From an uncultured Exiguobacterium sp. (GTDB taxonomy: Bacteria; Bacillota; Bacilli; Exiguobacteriales; Exiguobacteriaceae), in contig CAJYMC010000007.1 in assembly GCA_913775715.1 (NCBI GenBank), positions 372,001 through 436,000 on the forward strand: a stretch of DNA of 64,000 bases, in the 5' to 3' direction. The notes under the pieces are model-generated. The model was not told the DNA's origin. It ran no database searches and was given only the letters and a program-made list of their open reading frames with translations. The translations under genes and the position numbers were made by a program. The first letter of the stretch is position 1; the number at the start of each line of letters is the position of its first letter. Shown in pieces: positions 27,227 through 36,951 of the stretch.

Positions 27227-28531
27227 ATGGAAACGAAAGGTACGATTGCCGCGCTCGACATTGGGACATCGGAGGTGAAGCTCATCGTCGGTGAACTACT
27301 TGGTGGAACGCTGAACGTTCTTGCTGAAGGTTCTGCACCATCCGCGGGTGTTAAACGAGGTGTCATCGTTGACATCGATCAAACAGTACATGCCATTAAA
27401 CAAGCGGTCACAGAAGTGGAACGTACACTAGGTGAACCAATTGGTGAAGTATATGTCGCTATTTCAGGCGAGCACATTCAAGTGAAAGATTGCCAAGGGA
27501 TGACGTCAATCAAAGGTGAGGACAATGAAATCACGGATGATGACGTGAAGGATGTCTTGCATTCTGCAATGGTCATGCGGATTCCGAATGAACTGAGCGT
27601 GGTTGATGTCTTACCGAAGACGTTTACGGTCGATCAGCAAACAGAAATCACTGATCCGAGAGGAATGATCGGTTATCGTCTCGAAGTAACAGGGAAGCTC
27701 ATCATCGGAGCGAAGACGATCCTACATAGCATTAAACGTTCCATTGAACGGGCTGGATTAGAGCTTGCTGGATATGTGCTGGAGAGTTTAGCGGTATCTA
27801 GAATCGCCGCATCGATTGATGAACTTGAGCTCGGTGTTGGAATCATCGATATCGGACATGAGACGACTACTCTTTCCATCTACGAAAAGAATGACCTCGT
27901 CTACTCGACGACGTTGCCTTATGGCGGTGATCATTTGACGCGTGACTTAACGTATAAAATGAACTGTAAATATCAAGACGCAAAACTTGCTAAAGAAGAG
28001 TACGGCGTTGCGCTAGAAGCGCTTGGTGATCCGGAGGAGAAGGTCTCCTACGTCACGATTAATGGTGAACACCGTTTCGAACCACAATCAGAGATCGGAT
28101 TCGTCCTAGAAGCGCGACTTGAGGAAATCTTCGAGATGATTCAAAAACGAATGACGCAAGCGGGATACGCTCATATGAATAGTGGTTTGATCTTATGTGG
28201 TGGAAGTTCTTCACTACCTGGCATTGATCAGCTCGGGAAGCGGATTTTCAAGCAGAGCGTCAATGTCTATCAGCCTGCTAGTCTCGGTATTCGTCATCCG
28301 AAGTATGCCGTTGCAGCCGGTATGTTACGCTATGTACTCTCAAGAAGCACTGTGTCGAAATCAGGTTTCGATCGGGCGGAAGAGAAAGAAGTCGTAGCGC
28401 ATGGACGTGAACAGGATGCACTGCTCATGAACGAACAGGCATCACCTGCTCGTGAAGAACGACCAACGCGTGAACAGCCTCCAAAAGAGAAAAAGTCATT
28501 CAGTAGTTTCTTTGAGAAATTCTTTGGTTAA
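27227..28531 (+). CDS. ftsA: Cell division protein FtsA
   Basis: Actin-like ATPase that ties FtsZ to the membrane. The protein is 434 residues with ATP-binding motifs AALDIGTSEVKLIVGE, GVGIIDIGHETTTLSIY and LCGGSSSLPGI. The 1C domain is present, and a C-terminal amphipathic membrane-targeting helix (KKSFSSFFEKFFG) follows a charged linker. A GGAGGTG ribosome site precedes the ATG. It is followed by ftsZ after 46 nt. Confidence 0.97.
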   Translation: METKGTIAALDIGTSEVKLIVGELLGGTLNVLAEGSAPSAGVKRGVIVDIDQTVHAIKQAVTEVERTLGEPIGEVYVAISGEHIQVKDCQGMTSIKGEDNEITDDDVKDVLHSAMVMRIPNELSVVDVLPKTFTVDQQTEITDPRGMIGYRLEVTGKLIIGAKTILHSIKRSIERAGLELAGYVLESLAVSRIAASIDELELGVGIIDIGHETTTLSIYEKNDLVYSTTLPYGGDHLTRDLTYKMNCKYQDAKLAKEEYGVALEALGDPEEKVSYVTINGEHRFEPQSEIGFVLEARLEEIFEMIQKRMTQAGYAHMNSGLILCGGSSSLPGIDQLGKRIFKQSVNVYQPASLGIRHPKYAVAAGMLRYVLSRSTVSKSGFDRAEEKEVVAHGREQDALLMNEQASPAREERPTREQPPKEKKSFSSFFEKFFG

Positions 28532-28577
28532 TGCCTACAAAAAATCCAATGAGTAAAAATATTAGGGGGCCCTTTTT

Positions 28578-29738
28578 ATGTTGCATTTTGATGAAATGAT
28601 GGACCAAGTAGCAAAAATCAAGGTCATCGGTGTAGGCGGTGGCGGTTCGAACGCCGTCAACCGAATGATTGAACACGGTGTCCAAGGCGTAGAGTTCATC
28701 GCGGTAAACACGGATGCTCAGGCATTGAACATGTCACAAGCTGACGTGAAATTACAACTCGGCGCAAAATTGACACGTGGTCTCGGTGCGGGTGCCAATC
28801 CGGAAATCGGTAAAAAAGCGGCAGAAGAGAGCCGTGAACAATTAACAGAAATCCTTTCAGGCGCTGACATGGTCTTCGTCACAGCCGGTATGGGTGGTGG
28901 GACCGGAACGGGAGCTGCTCCTGTCATCGCTGAGATTTCAAAAGAAATCGGTGCATTGACAGTCGGCGTCGTGACAAAGCCATTTATGTTTGAAGGACGT
29001 AAACGAATGCAACATGCTGTTTCTGGTGTCCAGAACTTCAAAGAAAAAGTTGATACGTTGATCGTCATTCCGAACGATAAGTTACTTGAAATCGTTGATC
29101 GGAATACACCGATGCTTGAAGCGTTTAAAGAAGCGGATAACGTCTTGCGTCAAGGTGTACAGGGTATCACTGATTTGATCGCCGTACCTGGTCTCATCAA
29201 CCTTGACTTCGCTGACGTGAAGACGATCATGACCGAAAAAGGTTCTGCTTTGATGGGTGTCGGTGTCGCGACAGGTGAACATCGTGCGACGGAAGCAGCG
29301 AAAAAAGCGATTTCGAGTCCGTTGCTTGAGACATCGATCGAAGGTGCGAAAGGTGTTCTAATGAACATCACGGGTAGTGCGAACCTTAGCTTGTACGAAG
29401 TGACGGAAGCCGCACAAATTGTTCAGAGTGCAGCCGATGAGGAAGTCAACTTGATTTTCGGTTCTGTCATCAATGATAACCTAGAAGATGAAATCATCGT
29501 CACAGTCATCGCGACGGAATTCGAAAACGAACCACTCGATTTCGAAATTCCATCCGCACAAGAGATGATGAAAAACCTCTTGAAGAAAAAACAAGCGACT
29601 CCACCACCAACAGAGGAGTCAAAACCACAACCACAAGTCGAAGAGACACCTGTCAGCTCGAATCCTGAACCGGCTAAAGCGCCAGATGTCGAAGAAACGA
29701 TGGACATCCCATCTTTCCTTCGCCGGAATAATCGTTGA
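28578..29738 (+). CDS. ftsZ: Cell division protein FtsZ
   Basis: Tubulin-like GTPase forming the Z-ring. The protein is 386 residues with GTP-binding signature [10 protein letters not shown] (106-115) and the T7 loop [12 protein letters not shown] Pro-rich, acidic linker leads to the conserved C-terminal peptide [11 protein letters not shown] that binds FtsA and SepF. AGGGGG lies 8 nt before the ATG. A strong terminator follows. Confidence 0.98.
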   Translation: MLHFDEMMDQVAKIKVIGVGGGGSNAVNRMIEHGVQGVEFIAVNTDAQALNMSQADVKLQLGAKLTRGLGAGANPEIGKKAAEESREQLTEILSGADMVFVTAGMGGGTGTGAAPVIAEISKEIGALTVGVVTKPFMFEGRKRMQHAVSGVQNFKEKVDTLIVIPNDKLLEIVDRNTPMLEAFKEADNVLRQGVQGITDLIAVPGLINLDFADVKTIMTEKGSALMGVGVATGEHRATEAAKKAISSPLLETSIEGAKGVLMNITGSANLSLYEVTEAAQIVQSAADEEVNLIFGSVINDNLEDEIIVTVIATEFENEPLDFEIPSAQEMMKNLLKKKQATPPPTEESKPQPQVEETPVSSNPEPAKAPDVEETMDIPSFLRRNNR

Positions 29739-29770
29739 TCGATGTTCCAGTGACACGACTGCTAAACTAT

Positions 29771-29801
29771 GAGGTGTCGCGAAAGCGGCGCCTCTTTTTT
29801 T
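29771..29801 (+). terminator. Intrinsic terminator after ftsZ
   Basis: A 10-bp stem (GAGGTGTCGC with GCGGCGCCTC, two wobbles), a GAAA tetraloop and seven T residues. Confidence 0.93.
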
Positions 29802-29822
29802 AAAATCAAAGGAGGCATGAAC

Positions 29823-30599
29823 ATGTTTGGACAATGGATCAAATGGGATACACCTACAGGTACCGTGCGTGCTGCCTTTACGACGAAGTTCGCTGCCCCT
29901 CATGAAAACGGAAATTTAGGGTTACATGTCAACGATGATCGCGACGGTGTCATCCAGAACCGACAAGTCATCGCACGTCAACTTGATCTATCCCTTGAGA
30001 ACTCGATTTGGGCACAGCAAGTTCACGGAAATCACGTCGAACAGGTGACGACACTTGACTCGGGGCGCGGTGCTTTGGATTACGAAACAGCGATTCCGGG
30101 TACAGATGGATTGGTGACGACCGATTCGAATGTCTTATTGATGATGCTCTTCGCTGATTGTGTTCCGTTGATTTTTTGTGATCCGACAACAGGAATCATT
30201 GCGAACACGCACGCTGGATGGAGAGGGACTGTTAGCAATATCGTTGAAGAGACAGTCAAACAAATGGAACGTGCGGGTGCGAGTCGTTCATCGATTCAAA
30301 TGGTCATTGGTCCATCGATTCGTGATTGTTGTTACGAAGTCGATCAACCGGTCATCGATGCAATCGATGCACTCGAACTCGATGAGTCTCCTTACATACG
30401 CAAGGAAGATGGAAAAGCGATGTTATCGCTACAAAAAACGAACGCTGCGCTAGCTGAGCGTTGTGGAGTGGGTGATGTCCTTGACTCAGGTCTATGTACA
30501 CACTGTCAGGCGGAAGATTACTTCTCTTATCGCCACGGCGACCACGGTGGGCGCTTTGCAAGTTTGATCGTAAAGGAGTCATTGGATGTCAATTCTTGA
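29823..30599 (+). CDS. pgeF: Multicopper-oxidase-fold protein PgeF (YlmD)
   Basis: Laccase-domain (YfiH/YlmD) protein of 258 residues. E. coli YfiH (PgeF) removes mis-incorporated L-Ser-containing precursors from peptidoglycan; purine nucleosidase activities are also reported in the family. The metal-site residues H68 (QQVHG), C113 (ADCVPL) and H130 (NTHAGWRG) are present. Start ATG 29823 is 7 nt from AAAGGAGG; ATG 29817 is too close to it. It overlaps ylmE by 14 nt. Confidence 0.9.
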   Translation: MFGQWIKWDTPTGTVRAAFTTKFAAPHENGNLGLHVNDDRDGVIQNRQVIARQLDLSLENSIWAQQVHGNHVEQVTTLDSGRGALDYETAIPGTDGLVTTDSNVLLMMLFADCVPLIFCDPTTGIIANTHAGWRGTVSNIVEETVKQMERAGASRSSIQMVIGPSIRDCCYEVDQPVIDAIDALELDESPYIRKEDGKAMLSLQKTNAALAERCGVGDVLDSGLCTHCQAEDYFSYRHGDHGGRFASLIVKESLDVNS

Positions 30600-31257
30600 T
30601 AATGTACAAGAAGTTACAAAACGAATGGAAAAAGCGAGTGAAAAGAGTTCTTCTGAAAAGCAGGTACAGTTGATTGGTGTGACGAAATCAGTCTCAAGTC
30701 AAGTTGCTTCTGAATTATTAGCAGCTGGCGTTACCCATCTCGGAGAAAATCGTCCGGACGGATTGCTTGAAAAACAGGCAGAGCTCGGACGAACGGCATG
30801 TACGTGGCACTTCATCGGCACGTTACAGACACGTAAAGTTCGTCAAATCATCGACGCCATTGATGTATTGCATTCGCTCGACCGTCTTCATTTGGCGGAA
30901 GAAATCAATAAACGAACGGATCGGATCATTGATTGTTTCATTCAAGTCAACGTTTCTGGAGAAGAATCGAAGCAAGGCATCGCGCCGGAGGATCTACCAT
31001 CGTTCTTACATGAAATCGGGCAATATCCCGCGATTCGTATCATCGGATTGATGACGATGGCTCCTTTAACGGAAGATACAACACGTATACGTGAAGTTTT
31101 CCGATCGTTAAAAACATTGCAAGAAGAGGTCAAGGCGAAAAAATTGTCGTATGCTCCATGTACGGAGTTATCCATGGGGATGTCATCGGATTTCGAGATT
31201 GCCATCGAAGAAGGGGCGACGTTCGTCCGAGTCGGGACGACGCTCGTTCACACCTAA
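30586..31257 (+). CDS. ylmE: YggS-family PLP-binding protein YlmE
   Basis: Pyridoxal-phosphate homeostasis protein with an alanine-racemase-like TIM barrel fold, 223 residues. The PLP lysine is in QLIGVTKSVS (near residue 32), with LGENR, WHFIGTLQTRK and LSMGMSSDFEIAIEEGAT motifs. It overlaps the pgeF end. Same position as in the ylmD-ylmE-sepF-ylmG-ylmH order of B. subtilis. Confidence 0.93.
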   Translation: MSILDNVQEVTKRMEKASEKSSSEKQVQLIGVTKSVSSQVASELLAAGVTHLGENRPDGLLEKQAELGRTACTWHFIGTLQTRKVRQIIDAIDVLHSLDRLHLAEEINKRTDRIIDCFIQVNVSGEESKQGIAPEDLPSFLHEIGQYPAIRIIGLMTMAPLTEDTTRIREVFRSLKTLQEEVKAKKLSYAPCTELSMGMSSDFEIAIEEGATFVRVGTTLVHT

Positions 31258-31279
31258 ACGAGAAGAAGGGAGAATGGAT

Positions 31280-31777
31280 ATGAGTTTCAAATCAAAAATG
31301 CAAAATCTATTTCTCGGCAACAGCGATGATTTAGATGAACTCGAGTATGAAAATGATGCTACAATAAATAAAGGTAGAGGTGCTTCACAACAAGAGTACG
31401 AAGAGTATTACGAGGAATCTACCCCAAGTGTTACTCAAAAGGAGGACAGCGTGAGACAATCGAATATTGTACCGTTACATGCGACGAAAAAAACGAAATC
31501 ACAAGTTATCTTGAGTGAACCACGTGTCTTCAACGAAGCCCAGGAGATTGGGGAACATCTTCGTCAGAATCGTGCTGTCATCGTCAATATGCAGCGTATG
31601 TCAAAAGATCAATCACGACAGATGATCAACTTCTTATCTGGTGTCGTATTCGCTCTCGATGGAACGATCACGACAATCAGTCAGAATACCCTCCTCTGTG
31701 TTCCAAACAATGTCGAGTTGGCTGGTAGCATCTCGAATCTTCTAGGAGAAGATGATATTAATCATAAGGGGTGGTAA
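31280..31777 (+). CDS. sepF: Cell division protein SepF
   Basis: FtsZ-binding protein that bundles filaments and anchors the ring. The protein is 165 residues with a short N-terminal amphipathic helix (MSFKSKMQNLFLG), an acidic linker and a C-terminal domain (about 75-160; VIVNMQRMSKDQSRQMINFLSG). ATG 31280 lies 7 nt from GGGAG, whereas ATG 31274 is too near. Confidence 0.93.
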   Translation: MSFKSKMQNLFLGNSDDLDELEYENDATINKGRGASQQEYEEYYEESTPSVTQKEDSVRQSNIVPLHATKKTKSQVILSEPRVFNEAQEIGEHLRQNRAVIVNMQRMSKDQSRQMINFLSGVVFALDGTITTISQNTLLCVPNNVELAGSISNLLGEDDINHKGW

Positions 31778-31779
31778 AT

Positions 31780-32055
31780 ATGGATTCACAAGTGATGTAC
31801 GCAATTGGTCGTACATTAAGTACGTTATTACAATATTACAGTTATGTCATGATTGTTTATATTTTGCTATCTTGGTTCCCGAATGCTCGTGATTCAAAAT
31901 TCGGACAAGTGCTCGCGATGTTGGTCGAGCCATTCCTAGCACCCTTCCGTCGTATCATCCCGCCTATCGGAGGCATGCTAGATATCTCACCGATTGTAGC
32001 CTTTCTCGTCTTGAACTTGGCACAATCGGGTATCCGAGCTATCTTTTTTGTATGA
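31780..32055 (+). CDS. ylmG: YggT-family membrane protein YlmG
   Basis: Membrane protein of 91 residues with two hydrophobic helices flanking LSWFPNARDS and the conserved EPFLAPFRRIIPPIGG loop. The family affects cell division and, in plastids, nucleoid distribution. ATG 31780 follows AAGGGGTGG; it begins 2 nt after the sepF stop and overlaps ylmH. Confidence 0.9.
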   Translation: MDSQVMYAIGRTLSTLLQYYSYVMIVYILLSWFPNARDSKFGQVLAMLVEPFLAPFRRIIPPIGGMLDISPIVAFLVLNLAQSGIRAIFFV

Positions 32056-32822
32056 GTGTATATGATCATTATCGTGGAAGCGAGCGGGAATTCGTCGATT
32101 CGGTCTTGAACTGGATTGATCACGTGGAAGCGACGTATACGTTCAAATTAACAGATTTTTTAGACCCTCGTGAACAACAAATCACGCAAGAACTCGTCGG
32201 TTCGAAATGCGCCCTCTTTTTTGAGGGCGGTTTCGAAGGCGCTGAACGTAAACGGGCAATCCTCGCACCAGATTATTATGAATACAACGCGGATGACTTT
32301 GACATTTCCATTTATCGCATTCATTATCCTACTAAATTCGTTGAACTATCTCATCGTCAAGTCACCGGTACATTATTGAACGTCGGATTGAAGCGTGCCA
32401 AATTCGGTGACGTCATCATCCAGGATCAAGTGCAGTTCGCTGTCGCAGACGAAGTCGCGACATACATCGAAGCAAACGTCGAACGCGCAGGCAAGACGAA
32501 GATTCGTCTTTCGCGCGTAGACGCAGAAGATCGTTTGAAAGTGAAGGAACAGGAGTGGGAAGAGACACTCGGGTTCGTCAGCTCACTTCGGTTCGATACA
32601 GTAGTCAGTGAAATTCTCGGCTTCTCGCGTCAAAAAGCACAGGCGCTCATTAAACAGGGTGAAAGTAAAGTGAATTATAAAGTAGTGGATGACGTGAGTT
32701 TCATGCTTGAAGAAGGTGATCTGCTTTCTTTACGTGGAACGGGACGCGTCAAATTGATTGCGATTCTCGGATCAACGAAACGTGATCGAATCAAACTACA
32801 ATACGGTATTTTAAAAGGATAA
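32052..32822 (+). CDS. ylmH: S4-domain RNA-binding protein YlmH
   Basis: Protein of 256 residues with an N-terminal domain and a C-terminal S4 RNA-binding domain (about 180-245; RFDTVVSEILGFSRQKAQALI). In B. subtilis YlmH has been reported as a ribosome-quality-control factor able to act like RqcP. Since rqcH is also in this window, the two may act together. It overlaps ylmG by 4 nt. Confidence 0.9.
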   Translation: MSVYDHYRGSEREFVDSVLNWIDHVEATYTFKLTDFLDPREQQITQELVGSKCALFFEGGFEGAERKRAILAPDYYEYNADDFDISIYRIHYPTKFVELSHRQVTGTLLNVGLKRAKFGDVIIQDQVQFAVADEVATYIEANVERAGKTKIRLSRVDAEDRLKVKEQEWEETLGFVSSLRFDTVVSEILGFSRQKAQALIKQGESKVNYKVVDDVSFMLEEGDLLSLRGTGRVKLIAILGSTKRDRIKLQYGILKG

Positions 32823-32846
32823 GAAACTGCGAAGGAGGAATTCATC

Positions 32847-33368
32847 ATGCCATTAACGCCACTTGATATTCATAATAAGGAGTTCACACGAAAGTTTCGC
32901 GGCTATGACGAGGATGAAGTGAACGAATTCCTAGACCAAGTCATCAAGGATTTTGAATTGTTGTTACGTGAGAACCGTCAACAACAGGAAGTCATTCAAA
33001 ATATGCAAGCGCGTGTCGATTACTTTAGTTCGATGGAAGAAACATTGAATAAATCGATCATTGTCGCACAGGAAGCAGCAGAAGAAGTCAAAGCCAATGC
33101 TTCAAAAGAAGCGAGCTTGATTCTAAAGCAGGCAGAACGCGAAGCAGAGCAATTGCAAGACGCAGCACAACGTCGGGCGCAACGGACGGACTTCGAAGTA
33201 GAGCAAATGCGCAAAAAAATCGAACTCTATCGTAATCGATTCAAAGTGCTAATTGATGCGCAGATGGAATTGCTGACGAGTCACGACTGGGATGCGTTTG
33301 ATTTCTCTTCTCGTGGAGCGCTTGACGATGTTCCAGCAGTTGCGTATAATGACGACGATGTCGTATAA
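32847..33368 (+). CDS. divIVA: Cell-shape and septum-site protein DivIVA
   Basis: Coiled-coil protein of 173 residues that senses negative membrane curvature. The N-terminal membrane-binding domain is typical (MPLTPLDIHNKEFTRKFRGY, then DEDEVNEFLDQV), followed by coiled coils to about residue 150. GAAGGAGGA ribosome site. The last codons contain the promoter of the ileS leader. Confidence 0.96.
   Translation: MPLTPLDIHNKEFTRKFRGYDEDEVNEFLDQVIKDFELLLRENRQQQEVIQNMQARVDYFSSMEETLNKSIIVAQEAAEEVKANASKEASLILKQAEREAEQLQDAAQRRAQRTDFEVEQMRKKIELYRNRFKVLIDAQMELLTSHDWDAFDFSSRGALDDVPAVAYNDDDVV
33322..33350 (+). promoter_or_regulatory. Sigma-A promoter of the ileS T-box leader, inside divIVA
   Basis: TTGACG (33322-33327), 17-nt spacer, TATAAT (33345-33350), placed over the last codons of divIVA. 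It would start RNA at about 33357, just before the T-box Stem I. Confidence 0.85.
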
Positions 33369-33633
33369 ATCAAATCAATGACAAGGACACGTCGCATCTT
33401 GGACGGTTGACAGCGAATCGGGGAACGGTGGAAGCCCGAGCAACGAAAGAGATGAGGTATCCCCTTGGAGAGCATGACTGAACGTTCACTGAACAGTAAG
33501 CCGTGCCGGTTCACTCCCGTTATCGAGTTCTTAAGCGGTCCTGTGTCGGCGAATTGACGAGCAGGATTAGTAGGGTGGTACCGCGAGTTCAGCCAAGCTC
33601 GTCCCTATCTCAGGGATGAGCTTGGCTTTTTTT
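33357..33633 (+). promoter_or_regulatory. T-box riboswitch (isoleucine) with terminator
   Basis: tRNA-sensing leader of ileS. The T-box sequence AGGGTGGTACCGCG is at 33572-33585. The terminator stem 33591-33627 (16 bp, with one wobble) ends in a T-run to 33633. Stem I is closed by CAAGG (33382-33386) with CCTTG (33463-33467); the codon just above this helix on the 3' side is ATC (33459-33461), an Ile specifier. Uncharged tRNA-Ile should bind here and prevent termination. Confidence 0.95.
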
Positions 33634-33666
33634 GTACTTTTAAAGCGAAAGGTGAGAGATGGTCAG

Positions 33667-36402
33667 ATGGATTACAAAGAAACCTTATTGATGATGAAAA
33701 CGGAGTTTTTAATGCGAGGCAACTTGCCAAAACGTGAACCAGATATGCAAGCACGATGGGAAGAGATGAATCTCTACGCCGCGGTCCAGGAAAAGAATGC
33801 TGGAAAGCCAACGTTCATCCTCCACGATGGTCCTCCGTACGCGAATGGTGACATCCACATGGGTCACGGATTAAACAAAGTCTTAAAAGACATCATCGTC
33901 CGCTACAAATCGATGAATGGCTTCCAGTCTCCGTACGTGCCTGGTTGGGACACACACGGATTACCGATCGAAACTGCACTTCAAAAAGCCGGTGTTGATC
34001 GTAAATCGATGACGGTCGCAGAATTCCGTGAATTATGTGCAAAATATGCGCTCGAACAAGTTGATCACCAACGCGAACAATTCAAACGTCTCGGCGTTCT
34101 CGGTGATTATGACAACCCATACATCACCCTGCAACCAGAATTTGAAGCAGCTCAAATTCGTTTATTTGGAGATATGGCGAACAAAGGCTATATCTACAAA
34201 GGGAAGAAACCGGTCTATTGGTCACCGTCTTCTGAATCAGCACTCGCTGAAGCAGAAATCGAATATCAAGATAAACGGTCAGCTGCCATCTATGTCGCGT
34301 TCCAAGTCATGGACGGGAAAAACATCTTAGAGCCAACGGATCATTTCGTCATCTGGACGACGACACCATGGACGATTCCAGCGAACCTCGGAATCTCTGT
34401 CAGTGCGGAACTGACATATGCGCGGATCGAGTATCAAGGAAAAGGCTATATCGTAGCGGAAACACTCGTCCCTGAAGTCATCGAAGCACTTGGATGGGAA
34501 GATGCGACAGTCGGACGTGTCTTTAATGGTGCGGACTTCGAGTACATGAAGGCGAAACATCCATTGTACGACCGTGAATCACTCGTCATGCTCGGCGATC
34601 ACGTTACAGCTGAAGCGACAGGTGTCGTGCATACGGCTCCAGGTCACGGGGAAGATGACTTCCGGATCGGTCAAGCGTACGGTCTTGACGTTCTTTGCCC
34701 AGTCGACGATAAAGGGGTTATGACAGCAGAAGCTCCTGGATTCGAAGGCATGTTCTATGAGGATGCGAACAAAGAAATCGGTCTTGCACTCGAAGAAGCG
34801 GGCGCTCTCTTAAAACTATCGTTCATCAAACACTCGTATCCACACGACTGGCGGACGAAAAAACCGGTCATCTTCCGGGCAACGCCACAGTGGTTCGCTT
34901 CAATCAAAGACTTCCGTGCGGAAATCCTTGATGAGATCAAAGGTGTCCAGTGGGTACCAGAGTGGGGCGAAACACGTCTTCACAACATGTTCAAAGACCG
35001 CGGCGACTGGGTCATCTCACGTCAACGCGCTTGGGGTGTTCCACTTCCAATCTTCTATGCTGAAGATGGAACGGAAATCGTCACACCAGAAACGATTGAT
35101 CATATCGCGAATTTATTTGCAGCTCACGGATCAAATGTCTGGTATGAGCGCGAAGCAGTCGACTTGCTTCCTGAAGGATTCACACATCCAGCAAGCCCGA
35201 ACGGTATCTTCAAAAAAGAAACGGACATCATGGATGTCTGGTTCGATTCTGGTTCATCACATGCCGGTGTCCTTGCGACACGTCCTGAATTGACACGTCC
35301 AGCAGATCTCTATCTTGAAGGATCTGACCAATATCGTGGTTGGTTCAACTCGTCGCTATCGACAGCCGTCGCAACGACAGGAAAAGCACCATACAAAGCG
35401 GTCGTCAGTCACGGATTCGTTCTGGATGGCCAAGGTCGCAAGATGTCGAAATCGATCGGGAATACGATTGCTCCGATTCAAGTCATGCAGCAATTCGGAG
35501 CAGAGATTCTTCGCTTGTGGGTGGCATCTGTCGATTATCAAGCTGATGTCCGGGCATCGATGGATAACTTCAAACAAGTCTCAGAGTCATACCGGAAAAT
35601 CCGCAACACGGTTCGTTTCCTTCTCGGAAACTTGGATCAATTTGATCCTGCGGCGCACCGTGTCGCATTCGAAGACTTACCAGAGTCAGATCGTTTCATG
35701 CGGACGAAACTGGATCAACTTGTTGGAAAAGTAAAAGCGGCATATGATGCGTACGACTTTATGTCGGTCTATCAATTGCTCCACAACTTCTGTGTCCTTG
35801 ATTTGTCGTCGTTCTACCTCGATTACACGAAAGATATCCTGTATATCGAAAAAGCAGACGCGACATCGCGTCGTGCGGTTCAGACGGTCATGTATGATAC
35901 AGTCGTTGCCTTGTTGCAATTGATGGCACCGGTCTTGCCTCACACAGCAGACGAAGCATGGGAATTCGTACCAGCTGTTGAGACGAAGAGTATCTTCCTG
36001 ACAGACCTTCCGGAAACGGTCGAAGTCTCAGAAGAAGGACTTGCCCTCATCGAGAAATGGAACGCGTTCCTGACGTTCCGCGATGATGTCTTAAAAGCAC
36101 TCGAGGAAGCACGCGTTGAGAAACTCGTCGGTAAGACACTCGAAGCGAAACTCTTGCTTGCACCGAAGGAAGAGACGAAAGCCTTGCTCGGAACAATCGA
36201 TCATCTTGAGCAATTACTCCAAGTCTCACAACTCGAATTCGTGGAAACAGCGGATAAGATGTATGAGACGACCGGCATTACGGTTCAAAAAGCTGACGGT
36301 GAAAAATGTGAACGTTGTTGGACATATTCGACGGAACTCGGACAAGATCCGGCTCATCCGACGCTTTGCCCACGTTGTACTGAAGTCGTCAATTCTTTAT
36401 AA
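33667..36402 (+). CDS. ileS: Isoleucyl-tRNA synthetase
   Basis: Class I synthetase of 911 residues. HIGH motif is H64-M-G-H67 in [18 protein letters not shown] is at 592-596; the editing domain ([13 protein letters not shown]) lies between. The C-terminal zinc-binding Cys pairs are CERCW and CPRC. It is the bacterial type with the zinc tail (mupirocin-sensitive type, by family knowledge). The start at ATG 33667 is 10 nt after AAAGGTGAG. Controlled by the T-box leader. Confidence 0.97.
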   Translation: MDYKETLLMMKTEFLMRGNLPKREPDMQARWEEMNLYAAVQEKNAGKPTFILHDGPPYANGDIHMGHGLNKVLKDIIVRYKSMNGFQSPYVPGWDTHGLPIETALQKAGVDRKSMTVAEFRELCAKYALEQVDHQREQFKRLGVLGDYDNPYITLQPEFEAAQIRLFGDMANKGYIYKGKKPVYWSPSSESALAEAEIEYQDKRSAAIYVAFQVMDGKNILEPTDHFVIWTTTPWTIPANLGISVSAELTYARIEYQGKGYIVAETLVPEVIEALGWEDATVGRVFNGADFEYMKAKHPLYDRESLVMLGDHVTAEATGVVHTAPGHGEDDFRIGQAYGLDVLCPVDDKGVMTAEAPGFEGMFYEDANKEIGLALEEAGALLKLSFIKHSYPHDWRTKKPVIFRATPQWFASIKDFRAEILDEIKGVQWVPEWGETRLHNMFKDRGDWVISRQRAWGVPLPIFYAEDGTEIVTPETIDHIANLFAAHGSNVWYEREAVDLLPEGFTHPASPNGIFKKETDIMDVWFDSGSSHAGVLATRPELTRPADLYLEGSDQYRGWFNSSLSTAVATTGKAPYKAVVSHGFVLDGQGRKMSKSIGNTIAPIQVMQQFGAEILRLWVASVDYQADVRASMDNFKQVSESYRKIRNTVRFLLGNLDQFDPAAHRVAFEDLPESDRFMRTKLDQLVGKVKAAYDAYDFMSVYQLLHNFCVLDLSSFYLDYTKDILYIEKADATSRRAVQTVMYDTVVALLQLMAPVLPHTADEAWEFVPAVETKSIFLTDLPETVEVSEEGLALIEKWNAFLTFRDDVLKALEEARVEKLVGKTLEAKLLLAPKEETKALLGTIDHLEQLLQVSQLEFVETADKMYETTGITVQKADGEKCERCWTYSTELGQDPAHPTLCPRCTEVVNSL

Positions 36403-36413
36403 TGATACAAAGG

Positions 36414-36455
36414 GAGGGGCGACTGCGACTTCGCAGGACGTCCCTCATTATTTTT
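36414..36455 (+). terminator. Intrinsic terminator after ileS
   Basis: Stem GAGGGGCG with CGTCCCTC plus inner CTGCG/CGCAG, followed by ATTATTTTT. It is 20 nt upstream of lspA, so lspA may rely on read-through or an unseen promoter. Confidence 0.75.
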
Positions 36456-36474
36456 GGATGCGGAGGACAATAGG

Positions 36475-36951
36475 ATGTGGCTTTACTTAGGGATTGCTGC
36501 TTTACTCGTTGGAATCGACCAGTTGACGAAATGGATCGTCGTTCAAAACATGACGATCGGTCAAGCGATCACGGTCATTCCGGATTTCTTTTATCTCAAC
36601 TCGTATCGGAATCGGGGCGCTGCGTGGGGAATGCTCGAAGGTAAATTCGGCTTTTTCTTCATCGTTACGGTCGTCGTCGTCATTGGATTGGTTTACTTCC
36701 TCTACAAGGAAGGCACGAAAAATAAGGTATTTGCTTGGAGCATCGCGTTATTGCTTAGTGGTGCGATCGGAAATTTCATTGATCGAATGGCACGAGGAGA
36801 AGTCGTTGATTTCTTCCACTTCTTCCCGTTCGGCTATAATTTTCCGATCTTTAATGTCGCAGACGTCTGTTTGACGTTTGGTGTCATCACGATGCTGATC
36901 AGCGTCATGTTCGAAGAACGGTTGACTAAGAAAGGAACGATGGATAAATGA
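36475..36951 (+). CDS. lspA: Lipoprotein signal peptidase (signal peptidase II)
   Basis: Aspartyl membrane protease cutting prolipoproteins, such as the CtaC of this window. The protein is 158 residues with four helices. Catalytic Asp residues are in GNFIDRMARGEVVDF and FPIFNVADVCLTFG. Also NRGAAWGML. ATG 36475 follows CGGAGGA by 7 nt. It overlaps the pseudouridine synthase gene by 4 nt. Confidence 0.96.
   Translation: MWLYLGIAALLVGIDQLTKWIVVQNMTIGQAITVIPDFFYLNSYRNRGAAWGMLEGKFGFFFIVTVVVVIGLVYFLYKEGTKNKVFAWSIALLLSGAIGNFIDRMARGEVVDFFHFFPFGYNFPIFNVADVCLTFGVITMLISVMFEERLTKKGTMDK

Noticed and set aside
33369..33666. Possible small gene between divIVA and ileS
   Set aside because: The whole stretch is explained by the T-box leader RNA and its terminator.
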